From positions 1 through 64,000 of the forward strand of contig NZ_LIVQ01000003.1 of the NCBI RefSeq assembly GCF_001905445.1: a stretch of 64,000 nucleotides of DNA, in the 5' to 3' direction. Position numbers and translations under genes: made by a program. The notes beneath the pieces were generated by a model. The model was not told the DNA's origin, made no database searches, and worked only from the letters and a program-made list of their open reading frames with translations. This stretch comes from Streptomyces sp. CB00455. GTDB lineage: Bacteria > Actinomycetota > Actinomycetes > Streptomycetales > Streptomycetaceae. This document shows positions 1-8,256 of this stretch, piece by piece (the stretch's first letter is position 1; every line of letters begins with the position of its first letter).

Positions 1-193
1 AGCACCCCGAAACCGGAGCCCTACAGGTCTTTTTCAAAGGAACCTCATCCACCGAAATGGACGGGGTATCAACTTTTGGCGTTGATTTTTGGCACGCTGT
101 TGAGTTCTCAAGGAACGGACGCTTCCTTTGTACTCACCGCAGTATCACTACTGGGGCTTTCCTCCGGGCTTCGTTCTGTTCTGCTGTCTTGCG
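1..193 (-). other. 5' leader of a leftward rRNA operon (pre-16S spacer)
   Basis: This stretch is AT-richer than the rest of the window. Read on the minus strand it matches what I know of actinobacterial rRNA leaders: a boxA-like antitermination segment (TTGAGAACTCAACAGCG), then AAAAATCAACGCC, then a second TTCCTTTGAAAAAG element near the left edge. The 16S gene itself is not in the window and should begin within roughly 100-150 bases beyond position 1. The leader would be transcribed from the four candidate promoters between 200 and 547 and would take part in RNase III processing and antitermination. Short apparent ORFs here on the plus strand are not genes. Confidence 0.85.
98..117 (-). promoter_or_regulatory. 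boxA-like rRNA antitermination element
   Basis: On the minus strand the segment reads CCTTGAGAACTCAACAGCG. This is the conserved TTGAGAACTCAA block found in Streptomyces and Mycobacterium rRNA leaders and presumed to recruit NusB/S10. It lies about 85 bases downstream of the promoter-proximal -10 at 200-205. Confidence 0.7.
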
Positions 194-199
194 TTTCCG

Positions 200-228
200 A
201 CTCTATCAGACTCTTTCGGGCCCGATTT
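200..228 (-). promoter_or_regulatory. rRNA operon promoter, fourth copy (TAGAGT)
   Basis: The minus strand reads TCTGATAGAGTCGGAAACGC with -10 TAGAGT at 200-205. This is the familiar gene-proximal Streptomyces rRNA promoter context. The -35 is poor. Transcription would start near 193 and run left through boxA into the 16S gene outside the window. Confidence 0.6.
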
Positions 229-281
229 CCTCGGTGCTTTCCAGGTCCTGCGCTTTCGCGCTTTCCCTTTCCGGCGGTTCC

Positions 282-311
282 AACCTACCAGATCATTTCC
301 GTGCCGTTTGG
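282..311 (-). promoter_or_regulatory. rRNA operon promoter, third copy (TAGGTT)
   Basis: The minus strand reads ATGATCTGGTAGGTTGGAAC, very like Streptomyces rRNA promoters in which the -10 (TAGGTT, 282-287) is followed by GGAAC. No good -35 hexamer is present at 17-18 bases, as is common for this promoter type. Confidence 0.5.
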
Positions 312-365
312 CTTGGATTTGAATTCGGCGGCCGTTGGAAGGCCTGTGCCTTTCGGCGCTCCGCT

Positions 366-395
366 ACGTTAGCGCTTTACCCGTGCTGCTCATAA
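366..395 (-). promoter_or_regulatory. rRNA operon promoter, second copy (TAACGT)
   Basis: A second minus-strand TAACGT (366-371) sits in the same CTAACGTAG 9-mer as the upstream promoter. TTATGA lies 18 bases upstream (390-395) as a weak -35. The repeated -10 block suggests a duplicated promoter, in keeping with the multi-promoter rRNA operons known in Streptomyces. Confidence 0.45.
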
Positions 396-518
396 TCGAG
401 CTGCCGGCCGGGAATTCGGGAATGCCGAATAGAACCCCGCCAGGGGTAAGTCGTAGGTAGTGGGTTGGCCGCTCCAGGGTCTGCTGATGGCAGTGGCCCC
501 GTTCACGCGGCTCGGACT

Positions 519-547
519 ACGTTAGGCGTCCGGCGAGGTCGAGTCAA
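519..547 (-). promoter_or_regulatory. rRNA operon promoter, most upstream copy (TTGACT-17-TAACGT)
   Basis: On the minus strand TTGACT (542-547) is followed after exactly 17 bases by TAACGT (519-524), a good vegetative-sigma promoter. The -35 box overlaps the stop codon (544-546) of the upstream DNA glycosylase gene, so the rRNA promoter begins inside the end of its neighbour. The 9-mer CTAACGTAG around the -10 occurs again at 364-372. Confidence 0.7.
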
Positions 548-1185
548 GTTGAGCGGCGGCGTGGCGCATGGGCGCGGTACGGGCTCACCGTCGGGTCGTC
601 GGTGAGCCAGAAGCGATAGGGGTGGGTGGCGCCGTCTCCGCCGACTCCGGTGCGCGGACCGCTGCTGACCAGGTCGGCCGGGGTCGCGGTGCCGGCCAGG
701 ACGGACAGCGGGGAGGGCGGGTCGGCGCAGAGGTCGGCGCCGTCGAGGGAGCGGTCCACGTCCAGGGCCGTGGCCAGCCGCGCCGGACCCTTGGCCAGTT
801 CTCGCGGATGTTTGGCGGAAAGCCGCCGTTTGGCGGCCAGGTCAGCGCCCACCGTGATCTCGCCCGCCCGTATCAGGACACCGCCGGCGTGCCCGTCCGG
901 GCCGCACACCAGGTTGAGGCTGAACCACATGCCGTAGATGAAGTAGACGTACGCGTGTCCGGGCGGGCCGAACATGGACGCGTTGCGTGCGGTACGGCCG
1001 CGGAAGGCGTGGGAGCCCGGGTCCGACTCACCCTCGTACGCCTCGACCTCCGTGATGCGCAGTTCGATGGGGCCCTCGGGAGTGTTGCGCACCAGGGTGC
1101 GTCCGAGGAGGTCGGGGGCCACGGTCAGGACCGGGCGGTCGAAGAAGGACCGGGCCAGGGGCGTACGGTCGGGTCGCGCGCTCAT
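544..1185 (-). CDS. 3-methyladenine DNA glycosylase (AAG/MPG family)
   Basis: A 213-residue DNA-repair enzyme expected to excise alkylated purines in base excision repair. The AAG fold is recognisable from [20 protein letters not shown] near the N-terminus, [20 protein letters not shown] carrying the conserved catalytic Glu, [20 protein letters not shown], and the later GPARLATAL block. Length fits the bacterial family (about 190-220). I chose the ATG at 1185 because the reading frame extends upstream only through low-complexity sequence that is antisense to the next gene. Its stop codon overlaps the -35 of the rRNA promoter, so transcription through this gene runs straight into the rRNA control region. 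Confidence 0.93.
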   Translation of the reverse strand: MSARPDRTPLARSFFDRPVLTVAPDLLGRTLVRNTPEGPIELRITEVEAYEGESDPGSHAFRGRTARNASMFGPPGHAYVYFIYGMWFSLNLVCGPDGHAGGVLIRAGEITVGADLAAKRRLSAKHPRELAKGPARLATALDVDRSLDGADLCADPPSPLSVLAGTATPADLVSSGPRTGVGGDGATHPYRFWLTDDPTVSPYRAHAPRRRST

Positions 1186-1290
1186 CCGGTCGAGCGTACT
1201 GGAACGCGCGTGCTTGCAACCGGGGCCTGAGGTTCCGCGTTTGTAAGGGGTAGTCGCAGATCCGCAGATCCTTATCAGGGGAGTTTGAGC

Positions 1291-2073
1291 ATGGGGTTCA
1301 GGAAGCTGTTCGCGAGCCTGGGTGCCGGTGGTGCTTCGGTGGACACGATCATCACCGAGCCGAACGTCGTGCCCGGCGGGATCGTCCAGGGTGAGGTCCG
1401 GATCCAGGGCGGGTCCGTGGAGCAGCAGATCGAAGGGCTGTCCGTCGGGCTCCAGGCGCGGGTCGAGGTCGAGGGCGGTGACCAGGAGTACAAGCAGGAC
1501 GTCGTCTTCACCAAGCAGCGTCTCGGCGGTGCCTTCCAGGTGCAGGCCGGCGCGCTGCACGTGGTGCCCTTCGGGCTGGAGATCCCCTGGGAGACCCCGG
1601 TCACCCACTTCGGTGGCCGGCACCTGCACGGGATGAACATCGGGGTCAGCACCGAGCTGGAGATCGCGCGAGCGGTGGACGCGGGCGACCTCGACCCGAT
1701 CAACGTGCACCCGGTGCCGGCGCAGCAGGCGATCCTCGACGCGTTCCGGCAGCTGGGCTTCTCCTTCCGCAGTGCGGACATGGAGCGCGGGCACATCCGC
1801 GGGACGCGGCAGACGCTGCCGTTCTACCAGGAGATCGAGTTCGTGCCGCCGTCGCAGTACCGGGGGCTGAACCAGGTGGAGCTGACCTTCGTCTCGGACG
1901 GCCGGGAGATGGACGTCGTCCTGGAGATGGACAAGAAGCCGGGGCTGTTCAGCGAGGGGAGCGACACCTACCGCTGCTTCCAGGTGGGTCTGCAGTCCTA
2001 CCAGGACACGGACTGGGCGGCGTACCTGAACCAGTGGATCGCCTCGGTGGGTTCCCAGCGCAACTGGCTCTAG
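1291..2073 (+). CDS. Spo0M-like sporulation/arrestin-fold protein
   Basis: A 260-residue cytoplasmic protein of the SpoOM (Spo0M) family, which has an arrestin-like beta-sandwich. The family signatures are the N-terminal [19 protein letters not shown] and a segment near residues 20-40 ([17 protein letters not shown]). In Bacillus the family influences sporulation control and cytoskeletal functions; the Streptomyces role is inferred only from homology. The ATG at 1291 is preceded at 7 bases by AGGGGAG (1277-1283). An in-frame TTG six bases earlier is less likely. The gene is read divergently from the DNA glycosylase, with about 105 bases between them for promoters. Confidence 0.88.
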   Translation: MGFRKLFASLGAGGASVDTIITEPNVVPGGIVQGEVRIQGGSVEQQIEGLSVGLQARVEVEGGDQEYKQDVVFTKQRLGGAFQVQAGALHVVPFGLEIPWETPVTHFGGRHLHGMNIGVSTELEIARAVDAGDLDPINVHPVPAQQAILDAFRQLGFSFRSADMERGHIRGTRQTLPFYQEIEFVPPSQYRGLNQVELTFVSDGREMDVVLEMDKKPGLFSEGSDTYRCFQVGLQSYQDTDWAAYLNQWIASVGSQRNWL

Positions 2074-2134
2074 CCTCCTAGGCTCGTGGCCGGGACACGT
2101 GTTCCGATCCGGTACCCGACCAGGAGGGTCAGCA

Positions 2135-2668
2135 GTGACCGAGCAGAGCAGGCCGCCTCTTCCGCACGACTTCCACCCCGAGGTGGACGTCTTCACCGTG
2201 ACCAGTACGGATCTGGCTCCGGGTGCCGACCTCGGTGAGGCGCAGGTCAAGTCGGGCGGGGACCTCTCGCCGCAGCTTCGGTGAGAGGGGTTCCCGCAGG
2301 GGACGAAGAGCTTCGCCGTGACGTGCTTCGATCCGGACGCGCCCACGGGCAGTGGCTTTTGGCACTGGGTGCTCTTCGACCTGCCGGTCTCGGTCACCGA
2401 GCTGCCGGCCGGGGCGGGCAGCGGGAAGTTCGAGGGGCTGCCCGCCGAGGCGGTGCACGCGCGCAACGACTACGGCACCAGAGACTTCGGCGGAGCGGCT
2501 CCGCCGGCCGGGGAGCGGCACCGGTACGTGTTCACCGTGTACGCGGTGGACCAGGAGACGCTCGGCCCCGGCGCGGAGGCGTCTGCGGCGGTGGTCGGGT
2601 TCAATCTGCGCTTCCACACGCTCGGGCGTGCTCAGCTCATCGGCGAGTACGAGGCGCCGGCGGGCTGA
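2135..2668 (+). pseudogene. YbhB/YbcL-family (PEBP, Raf-kinase-inhibitor-like) protein, interrupted by one in-frame TGA
   Basis: A GTG at 2135 behind AGGAGGG (2122-2128) opens a frame encoding a PEBP-fold protein of 177 residues, the usual YbhB length. The frame is broken once, by TGA at 2282-2284, after ..GGDLSPQLR. The same frame then continues perfectly through [30 protein letters not shown] and [20 protein letters not shown] to a normal stop. Family members have Trp at the stop position (SPQLRWEGFP), so the change is TGG to TGA. Either this is a recent nonsense mutation or a base-call error; everything else (RBS, codon bias, terminator) looks intact. A truncated 49-residue product would lack the ligand pocket. 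Confidence 0.85.
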
Positions 2669-2684
2669 CAGTTCCCCGTGCGTT

Positions 2685-2729
2685 TGCCCGGTCCTGGTCT
2701 AAAGACGGCCTGGACCGGGCATTTTTATT
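2685..2729 (+). terminator. Rho-independent terminator after the PEBP gene
   Basis: Perfect 10-bp inverted repeat TGCCCGGTCC (2685-2694) and GGACCGGGCA (2712-2721), followed directly by TTTTTATT. Confidence 0.85.
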
Positions 2730-2817
2730 GCGTTGTCCCGCGTGGCCCGCGCGGCCAGAGTGGTCGCGGGCCCTGCCGCCAGGGAGGTCGCGGGCCTGCA
2801 CACGGGAGGTGGGCGAG

Positions 2818-3321
2818 ATGCGGGACACGCTGGTGCTGAATGCGAGCTTCGAGCCGCTGTCGACGGTGACGCTGAACCGGGCCGTGGTCCTGGTGCTCCA
2901 GGACAAGGCCGTCGTCGAACAGTCACATCCCGAGCTGCGTGTGCGCGCCGCCACCATGGAGCTGCCGATGCCCCGGGTGATCCGGCTCTGCCGGTACGTG
3001 CGGGTGCCCTTCCGAAGACATGCTCCCTGGTCGCGCAGGGGGGTGCTGGTCCGGGACCAGCACCGGTGCGCCTACTGCGGCAAGCGCGCGACGACCGTGG
3101 ACCACGTACTGCCGCGGGCCCAGGGGGGCGGGGACACCTGGCTGAACACGGTGGCCTCCTGTGCGGAGGACAACCACCGCAAGGCGGCCCGGACTCCGGA
3201 GGAGGCGGGGATGCCGCTCCTGCGGAAGCCCTTCGTGCCGTCTCCGGCCGATGCCATGCTGCTCGCCCTGGGGGTGGCCGGGCGCGAGGCGCTGCCGCAG
3301 TGGCTGGAGCGCTCCGCATAG
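2818..3321 (+). CDS. HNH endonuclease-family protein
   Basis: A 167-residue protein with a C-terminal HNH nuclease domain: a zinc-binding CAYCG knuckle near residue 85, then TTVDHVLPRAQGGGDTWLN with the HNH histidine and asparagine, and a further Cys and DNH segment. The N-terminal part (LVLNASFEPLSTVTLNRAVVL) is the family hallmark of actinobacterial HNH proteins encoded outside phage or restriction contexts. ATG at 2818 is preceded by GGGAGG at 8 bases. The biological substrate is unknown; a housekeeping DNA-processing role is only inferred. Confidence 0.9.
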   Translation: MRDTLVLNASFEPLSTVTLNRAVVLVLQDKAVVEQSHPELRVRAATMELPMPRVIRLCRYVRVPFRRHAPWSRRGVLVRDQHRCAYCGKRATTVDHVLPRAQGGGDTWLNTVASCAEDNHRKAARTPEEAGMPLLRKPFVPSPADAMLLALGVAGREALPQWLERSA

Positions 3322-3391
3322 CCCCCGTGGGTCGTGTGCCCCGCCTGCGGCGCGGGCCGGCGCGCTGGGCGGCGTACCCGTGCTACGTCGC

Positions 3392-4189
3392 TCAGCGGAC
3401 CAGCAACTGGACGATGGCGATGAGGCCGACCGTCACGATGACGGCGCGCAGGGCGGTCGGCGACAGGCGCCGGCCGATCTTGGCACCGATCTGTCCGCCG
3501 ATGGTGGAGCCCACGGCGATGAGGACGACGGCCGTCCAGTCGAACTCCGCGACGAAGAGGAAGACGACGGCGGCGATGCCGTTCACCATGGCGGCGATGA
3601 CGTTCTTCGCGGCGTTGATGCGCTGGAGGTCATCGCGGAGCAGCAGGCCCATGAGGCCGACGTAGAGCACGCCCTGGGCTGCCCCGAAGTAGCCTCCGTA
3701 CGCGCTGGACAGCAGCATGCCGGTCAGGAGGGCGGGGCCGCCGTCCGGATGGCCGACGGGGCCTTCCGCGCTGTCCTGGCGGCGGCGCAGGGCGGCGGCG
3801 AGCCGGGGCTGGAGGACGACGAGGACGAGGGCGACCGCGATGAGGACGGGCACGATCGTGTCGAAGGAGTCGGACGGCAGGGTGAGGAGCAGGACGGCGC
3901 CCGCGAATCCGCCGATGAGGGACACGGCGCCGAGCCGCAGGATGCGGGCGCGCTGGCCCTGGAGCTCCTTGCGGTAGCCGATGGCCCCGCTGATGGAACC
4001 GGGCACCAGGCCGAGGGTGTTGGAGACGTTGGCGGTGACCGGGGGCAGTCCGGTGGCGAGCAGCACCGGGAAGGTGATCAGGGTGCCGGAGCCGACGATG
4101 GTGTTGATGGTGCCGGCGCCGATACCGGCGGCGAAGACCGCGAGGGATTCCCAGAGAGACATCGAGAGCACAGACATGGACTGCGCCAT
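3392..4189 (-). CDS. TSUP-family (TauE/SafE) membrane transporter
   Basis: A hydrophobic protein of about 265 residues with roughly eight predicted membrane segments and the TauE/SafE signature near the N-terminus (GIGAGTINTIVGSGTLITFP) plus its C-terminal counterpart (GSTIGGQIGAKIGRRLSP). The family exports sulfite, sulfonates and other organic or sulfur anions; the actual substrate cannot be read from sequence. The start is uncertain: ATG at 4189, 4177 and 4222 are all in frame, and the only Shine-Dalgarno-like AAAGGGG is too close to 4189 and slightly far from 4177. Confidence 0.87.
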   Translation of the reverse strand: MAQSMSVLSMSLWESLAVFAAGIGAGTINTIVGSGTLITFPVLLATGLPPVTANVSNTLGLVPGSISGAIGYRKELQGQRARILRLGAVSLIGGFAGAVLLLTLPSDSFDTIVPVLIAVALVLVVLQPRLAAALRRRQDSAEGPVGHPDGGPALLTGMLLSSAYGGYFGAAQGVLYVGLMGLLLRDDLQRINAAKNVIAAMVNGIAAVVFLFVAEFDWTAVVLIAVGSTIGGQIGAKIGRRLSPTALRAVIVTVGLIAIVQLLVR

Positions 4190-4267
4190 CCCCTTTGCAT
4201 GAGTGGGTCGCCTCCCCGCCATGAAGGTCGAGGGGTCCCACTGATCATGCAGGAGGGGAGGGCGGGT

Positions 4268-5296
4268 TCAGTCGATGGGGGGCTGTTCGCGGCGGTCGGG
4301 GCCGGTCTTGCCGCCGGGGTTCCCGTGGCCGTTTCCGTTGCCGGTGCCGTTTCCACTGCCGTTCACCGTGGTGCCGTTGTCCTTGCCGGTGTCCTGCGGG
4401 TTGAAGCCGGATCCGGCGCCCATGGGGCCGAAGTTGCCCATGGCGCCGGAGAGCCCCTTGAGCGCGTCGCCGATCTCGCTCGGCACGATCCAGAGCTTGT
4501 TGGCGTCGCCTTCGGCGAGCTTCGGGAGCATCTGGAGGTACTGGTAGGCGAGGAGCTTCTGGTCGGCGTCGCCGGCGTGGATGGACTCGAACACGGTGCG
4601 GATGGCCTGGGCTTCGCCCTCGGCGCGCAGGGCGGCGGCCTTGGCGTCACCCTCGGCGCGCAGGATGGAGGACTGCTTCTCGCCTTCGGCGCGCAGGATC
4701 TCGGACTGGCGGACACCCTCGGCCTGCAGGATCGAGGCGCGCTTGTCGCGGTCGGCGCGCATCTGCTTCTCCATCGAGTCCTGGATGGAGGTCGGCGGCT
4801 CGATGGCCTTGAGCTCGACGCGGTTGACGCGGATGCCCCACTTGCCGGTGGCCTCGTCGAGGACTCCGCGCAGTGCCGCGTTGATCTCCTCGCGGGAGGT
4901 GAGGGTGCGCTCCAGGTCCATGCCGCCGATGATGTTGCGGAGCGTGGTGACGGTGAGCTGCTCGATGGCCTGGATGTAGCTGGCCACTTCGTAGGTCGCG
5001 GCGCGGGCGTCGGTCACCTGGTAGTAGATGACGGTGTCGATGTTGACGACCAGGTTGTCCTGGGTGATGACCGGCTGCGGCGGGAACGGCACGACCTGTT
5101 CGCGCAGGTCGATCCGGTTGCGGATGGAGTCGATGAACGGGACGACGATGTTGAGGCCCGCGTTGAGGGTGCGGGTGTAGCGGCCGAAACGTTCGACGAT
5201 GGCGGCGCTGGCCTGCGGGATCACCTGGATCGTCTTGACCAGTGCGATGAAGACCAGAACCACCAGAATGATCAGGACGATGATGATCGGTTGCAT
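4268..5296 (-). CDS. SPFH/Band 7 (stomatin/QmcA-like) membrane protein
   Basis: A 342-residue protein with one N-terminal membrane anchor (residues 1-22) followed by an SPFH domain (about 23-200; ERFGRYTRTLNAGLNIVVPF) and a coiled-coil stretch of near-repeats SEILRAEGEKQ, SSILRAEGDAK and AALRAEGEAQ (about 200-240). The C-terminal 60 residues are a Gly/Asn-rich low-complexity tail (repeated NG). Such proteins form oligomeric rings or cages in the membrane and influence membrane microdomains and FtsH-type proteolysis. ATG at 5296 has GGGGGAA about 5 bases upstream. It lies downstream of an NfeD gene on the same strand, the classic SPFH-NfeD partnership. Confidence 0.92.
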   Translation of the reverse strand: MQPIIIVLIILVVLVFIALVKTIQVIPQASAAIVERFGRYTRTLNAGLNIVVPFIDSIRNRIDLREQVVPFPPQPVITQDNLVVNIDTVIYYQVTDARAATYEVASYIQAIEQLTVTTLRNIIGGMDLERTLTSREEINAALRGVLDEATGKWGIRVNRVELKAIEPPTSIQDSMEKQMRADRDKRASILQAEGVRQSEILRAEGEKQSSILRAEGDAKAAALRAEGEAQAIRTVFESIHAGDADQKLLAYQYLQMLPKLAEGDANKLWIVPSEIGDALKGLSGAMGNFGPMGAGSGFNPQDTGKDNGTTVNGSGNGTGNGNGHGNPGGKTGPDRREQPPID

Positions 5297-5381
5297 GCGG
5301 TTCCCCCGTGCCCTTCCGGCTGTCTGTGCTGCCCCGTTGAGCGGAGTCTTGCAGACCCGGGGGCCGCGAGTCGGCTGCTTG

Positions 5382-5810
5382 TCACATGACGACGGCGGTC
5401 GCCCCGTCGATCTCGACGACGTCCACGGACTGACCGGGTTCGAAGCTGGTGTCCGCGTCGAGGGTGCGCGCCGACCAGATCTCGCCGGCGAGCTTGATCC
5501 GGCCGCCGCCGGAGTCGACGCGTTCGAGGACGACGGCGCTCCTGCCCTTCAACGCGTCTATTCCGGTGCGGTGTTGCGGCCGCTGGTCGCGGTGCCGGTT
5601 CGCGATCGGCCGTACGACGGCGATGAGCGCGACCGACACGACGACGAAGACCAGGACCTGCGCCACCGCTCCCCCGCCGAGGGCGGCGGTGACGGCCGCC
5701 GCCACCGCTCCGACGGCGAACATGCCGAACTCCGGCATGGCGGTGAGGACGAGGGGGATGCCCAGTCCGACCGCGCCGATGAGCCACCACACCCATGCGT
5801 CGATGTCCAC
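5382..5810 (-). CDS. NfeD-family membrane protein
   Basis: A 142-residue protein with two or three membrane segments (about residues 5-75) followed by a C-terminal OB-fold NfeD domain (ALKGRSAVVLERVDSGGGRI through GQSVDVVEIDGATAVV). The family pairs genetically and physically with SPFH proteins, as here, where the SPFH gene follows 85 bases downstream. The GTG at 5810 is the only reasonable start in frame; an overlapping ATG at 5818 is in another frame. No strong ribosome-binding site is visible. Confidence 0.9.
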   Translation of the reverse strand: MDIDAWVWWLIGAVGLGIPLVLTAMPEFGMFAVGAVAAAVTAALGGGAVAQVLVFVVVSVALIAVVRPIANRHRDQRPQHRTGIDALKGRSAVVLERVDSGGGRIKLAGEIWSARTLDADTSFEPGQSVDVVEIDGATAVVM

Positions 5811-5863
5811 GTGGTCATGGTAGGTCGGGCGGGCGCGGTCGGGACAGGGTGCGAAGGGGCGTA

Positions 5864-6658
<795 letters not shown>

Positions 6659-6779
6659 GAGCGTGTTGTCACCCCTTGCAGTCACGGTTCTGTGTGCGCC
6701 GGCAGGCGCAGCCCCAGGGGAAAACCTACGCCACTCGGAGAGGGGGCCGGGGCCGGGGCCGGGCCGGGGGGTGGGTCCG

Positions 6780-6785
6780 TAGAGT
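6780..6785 (+). promoter_or_regulatory. -10 box (TAGAGT) for a probably leaderless gene
   Basis: TAGAGT lies 6 bases before the ATG at 6792, so transcription should start at or next to the start codon. Leaderless mRNAs of this form are common in Streptomyces. Confidence 0.5.
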
Positions 6786-6791
6786 TGGGGG

Positions 6792-7574
6792 ATGCTTTTC
6801 GAACCACGTTCAGGGCGCCTGGCCGCCTGGGGGAACGCACTGCTGGCCGGTCTGGTCTCGCCCGACGAGGCCGCGACGTCGATCGTGGGCGAGGACGCCG
6901 TGCACCGGGTGGCGGGGCTGCCCGGGGAAGGGGGTCCGGTGGGGCTCACGCTGGCGCTGGGCCGGATGCGGGGGCTGGGGGTGACCGGGCTGCGGGTGGC
7001 GCTGCCCGCGCCGGGGCACCCGCTGGGGCTGAGCGGACCGGCGGAATTCAACGCGCGGGCGCTGGACGCCGAGGAGGCGGTGGTCGCGGTGGGCGCGGCG
7101 CTGGGGCTGGTGCCGGAGGTGGTCGAGGCCGGGCCGGCGGGGGACGTGCACGTGGCGGTGGTGTGGCACTGTCTGCCGGTGCGGGAGGCTCCCCCGGCGG
7201 ACGTGCCGTCGCTGGGCGAGGCGGAGCGGGAGCTGGCGGAGGCGCTGCGCGAGGCGACCGCTGTGCTGACGCGCCTGGACGTGGCGGGTTCCGGGCCGGT
7301 TGCGGAGGCTGCGCTGTCGGCGTACCGGGCGCGGGCGGAGGCGGGCCGGGAGGTGCTGGCGCCGGGGTACCCGCCGCGGGCGGTGCGGGTGCTGGCGCTG
7401 GCGCAGCGGGTGGACCTGCTGGTGTCGCTGGCGTACGAGAACGGCCCCGGGGGCGCCGTCGCGGCTTCGGAGATGGCGGCGCGGACCGAGGCCCTGCGGC
7501 CGGTGGAGCGGGTGGCACGGCGAGCGCTGGTCGCGGCCTACAACGCGGCGGTGGAGGAGCGGGAGCGGAACTGA
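6792..7574 (+). CDS. Conserved hypothetical protein
   Basis: A 260-residue, Ala/Val/Leu-rich soluble protein without recognised catalytic motifs. It starts MLFEPRSGRLAAWGNALLAG and has a later helical half (residues about 140-260) rich in Ala, Arg and Glu. GC3 bias is strong and the -10 box is exactly placed, so the gene is real. It is divergently paired with the ABC ATPase gene, suggesting shared control but not function. I do not recognise a domain with certainty; similar proteins are annotated as hypothetical throughout Streptomyces. Confidence 0.75.
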   Translation: MLFEPRSGRLAAWGNALLAGLVSPDEAATSIVGEDAVHRVAGLPGEGGPVGLTLALGRMRGLGVTGLRVALPAPGHPLGLSGPAEFNARALDAEEAVVAVGAALGLVPEVVEAGPAGDVHVAVVWHCLPVREAPPADVPSLGEAERELAEALREATAVLTRLDVAGSGPVAEAALSAYRARAEAGREVLAPGYPPRAVRVLALAQRVDLLVSLAYENGPGGAVAASEMAARTEALRPVERVARRALVAAYNAAVEERERN

Positions 7575-7871
7575 CCCCGGGGTCCCTCCGGGGGCGGACG
7601 GGAGGCGCAGGTGCGCGCCCACCGGCGGGGTATGCCCCGGGCGGGGTTTTCGGGCTGGGTTTCCGAGCGGGGGCTCCGGCCCTGGTGGCGCTGTTCGGGG
7701 GGCGCCGGGGCTTCAGGCGTGGCTGGGCGGGCCGGGGTGTGGCCGGGTCCCGCTTCCCGGGGAGAGGGGGAAGCGGGGCCGGGGGTGTGGGTGGCCCTGT
7801 CGCGTGAGGGTCAGGGGGCGGCGGAGGAGATCCGGCCCGGCCCCCGGGGTGCGGAACAGGGCGCGGGTGCG
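7575..7871. other. Intergenic spacer between convergent genes
   Basis: About 300 extremely GC-rich bases between the convergent hypothetical gene and the chaplin gene. All six frames are open over long distances, but their translations are Pro/Arg/Gly low complexity on both strands. I see only a short palindrome next to the upstream stop (around 7576-7585) and no gene. Confidence 0.6.
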
Positions 7872-8117
7872 TCAGGCGGTGACGCCGGCGTTCCCGAAGG
7901 CGCCGTTCAGCAGGCCGACCACGGTGACCGCGTTGCCGACCACGTTCACGGGGACGTTCACGGGGACCTGGACCAGATTGCCGGAGGCCACGCCGGGCGA
8001 GCTCAGGGCCTCGCCCTGCGCCTGCGCGCCGCCGTGCGCCGAGGAGACACCGGCGCCGGCGGCGAGGAGACCGCCCGCGACCATGGTGACGGCTGCGGCC
8101 TTCTTGAAGTTCTTCAC
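7872..8117 (-). CDS. chpE: Chaplin, short cysteine-free type (ChpE-like)
   Basis: An 81-residue secreted amphipathic protein that coats aerial hyphae and spores. A signal peptide (KNFKKAAAVTMVAGGLLAAG, cleavage around ..GVSSA-HG) is followed by a single chaplin domain, SPGVASGNLVQVPVNVPVNV to VGLLNGAFGN. The two cysteines found in most chaplin domains are absent, which as I recall marks ChpE. There is no sortase signal. The GTG at 8117 has GGAGG (8126-8130) 8 bases upstream; a longer frame upstream is not needed. A hairpin lies in its untranslated leader. Chaplin genes are normally switched on during development. Confidence 0.9.
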   Translation of the reverse strand: MKNFKKAAAVTMVAGGLLAAGAGVSSAHGGAQAQGEALSSPGVASGNLVQVPVNVPVNVVGNAVTVVGLLNGAFGNAGVTA

Positions 8118-8138
8118 GTTCTCGTCCTCCAGTGCGTC

Positions 8139-8161
8139 TGCCGCGACCAGCCGTCGCGGCA
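8139..8161 (-). promoter_or_regulatory. Hairpin in the chaplin 5' untranslated region
   Basis: Perfect 9-bp inverted repeat TGCCGCGAC (8139-8147) and GTCGCGGCA (8153-8161) with a 5-base loop. It ends 22 bases before the chaplin start codon and just upstream of the ribosome-binding site. It has no U-tract, so it is more likely an mRNA stability or translation element, or a protein-binding site, than a terminator. Confidence 0.55.
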
Positions 8162-8256
8162 CGCCATGGAGAACGCCTGGCCCCCCCTCCCGGATACGCC
8201 ATGTGGGCTACATACACCCGACCGTATGAATCTCACACCGGACGGAGCCGGTCCGA

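Noticed and set aside
57..395. Small plus-strand ORFs at the left edge
   Set aside because: They lie antisense to the rRNA leader and its promoters, have atypical codon use and no ribosome-binding sites.
3161..5389. 742-codon plus-strand frame across the TSUP and SPFH genes
   Set aside because: Asp/Gly/Glu-rich shadow on the opposite strand of two well-recognised membrane protein genes.
7048..8217. Long minus-strand reading frame opposite the hypothetical gene and spacer
   Set aside because: Translation is Pro/Arg/Ala low complexity; it is the antisense of real genes in GC-rich DNA, with no ribosome-binding site or homology-like motifs.
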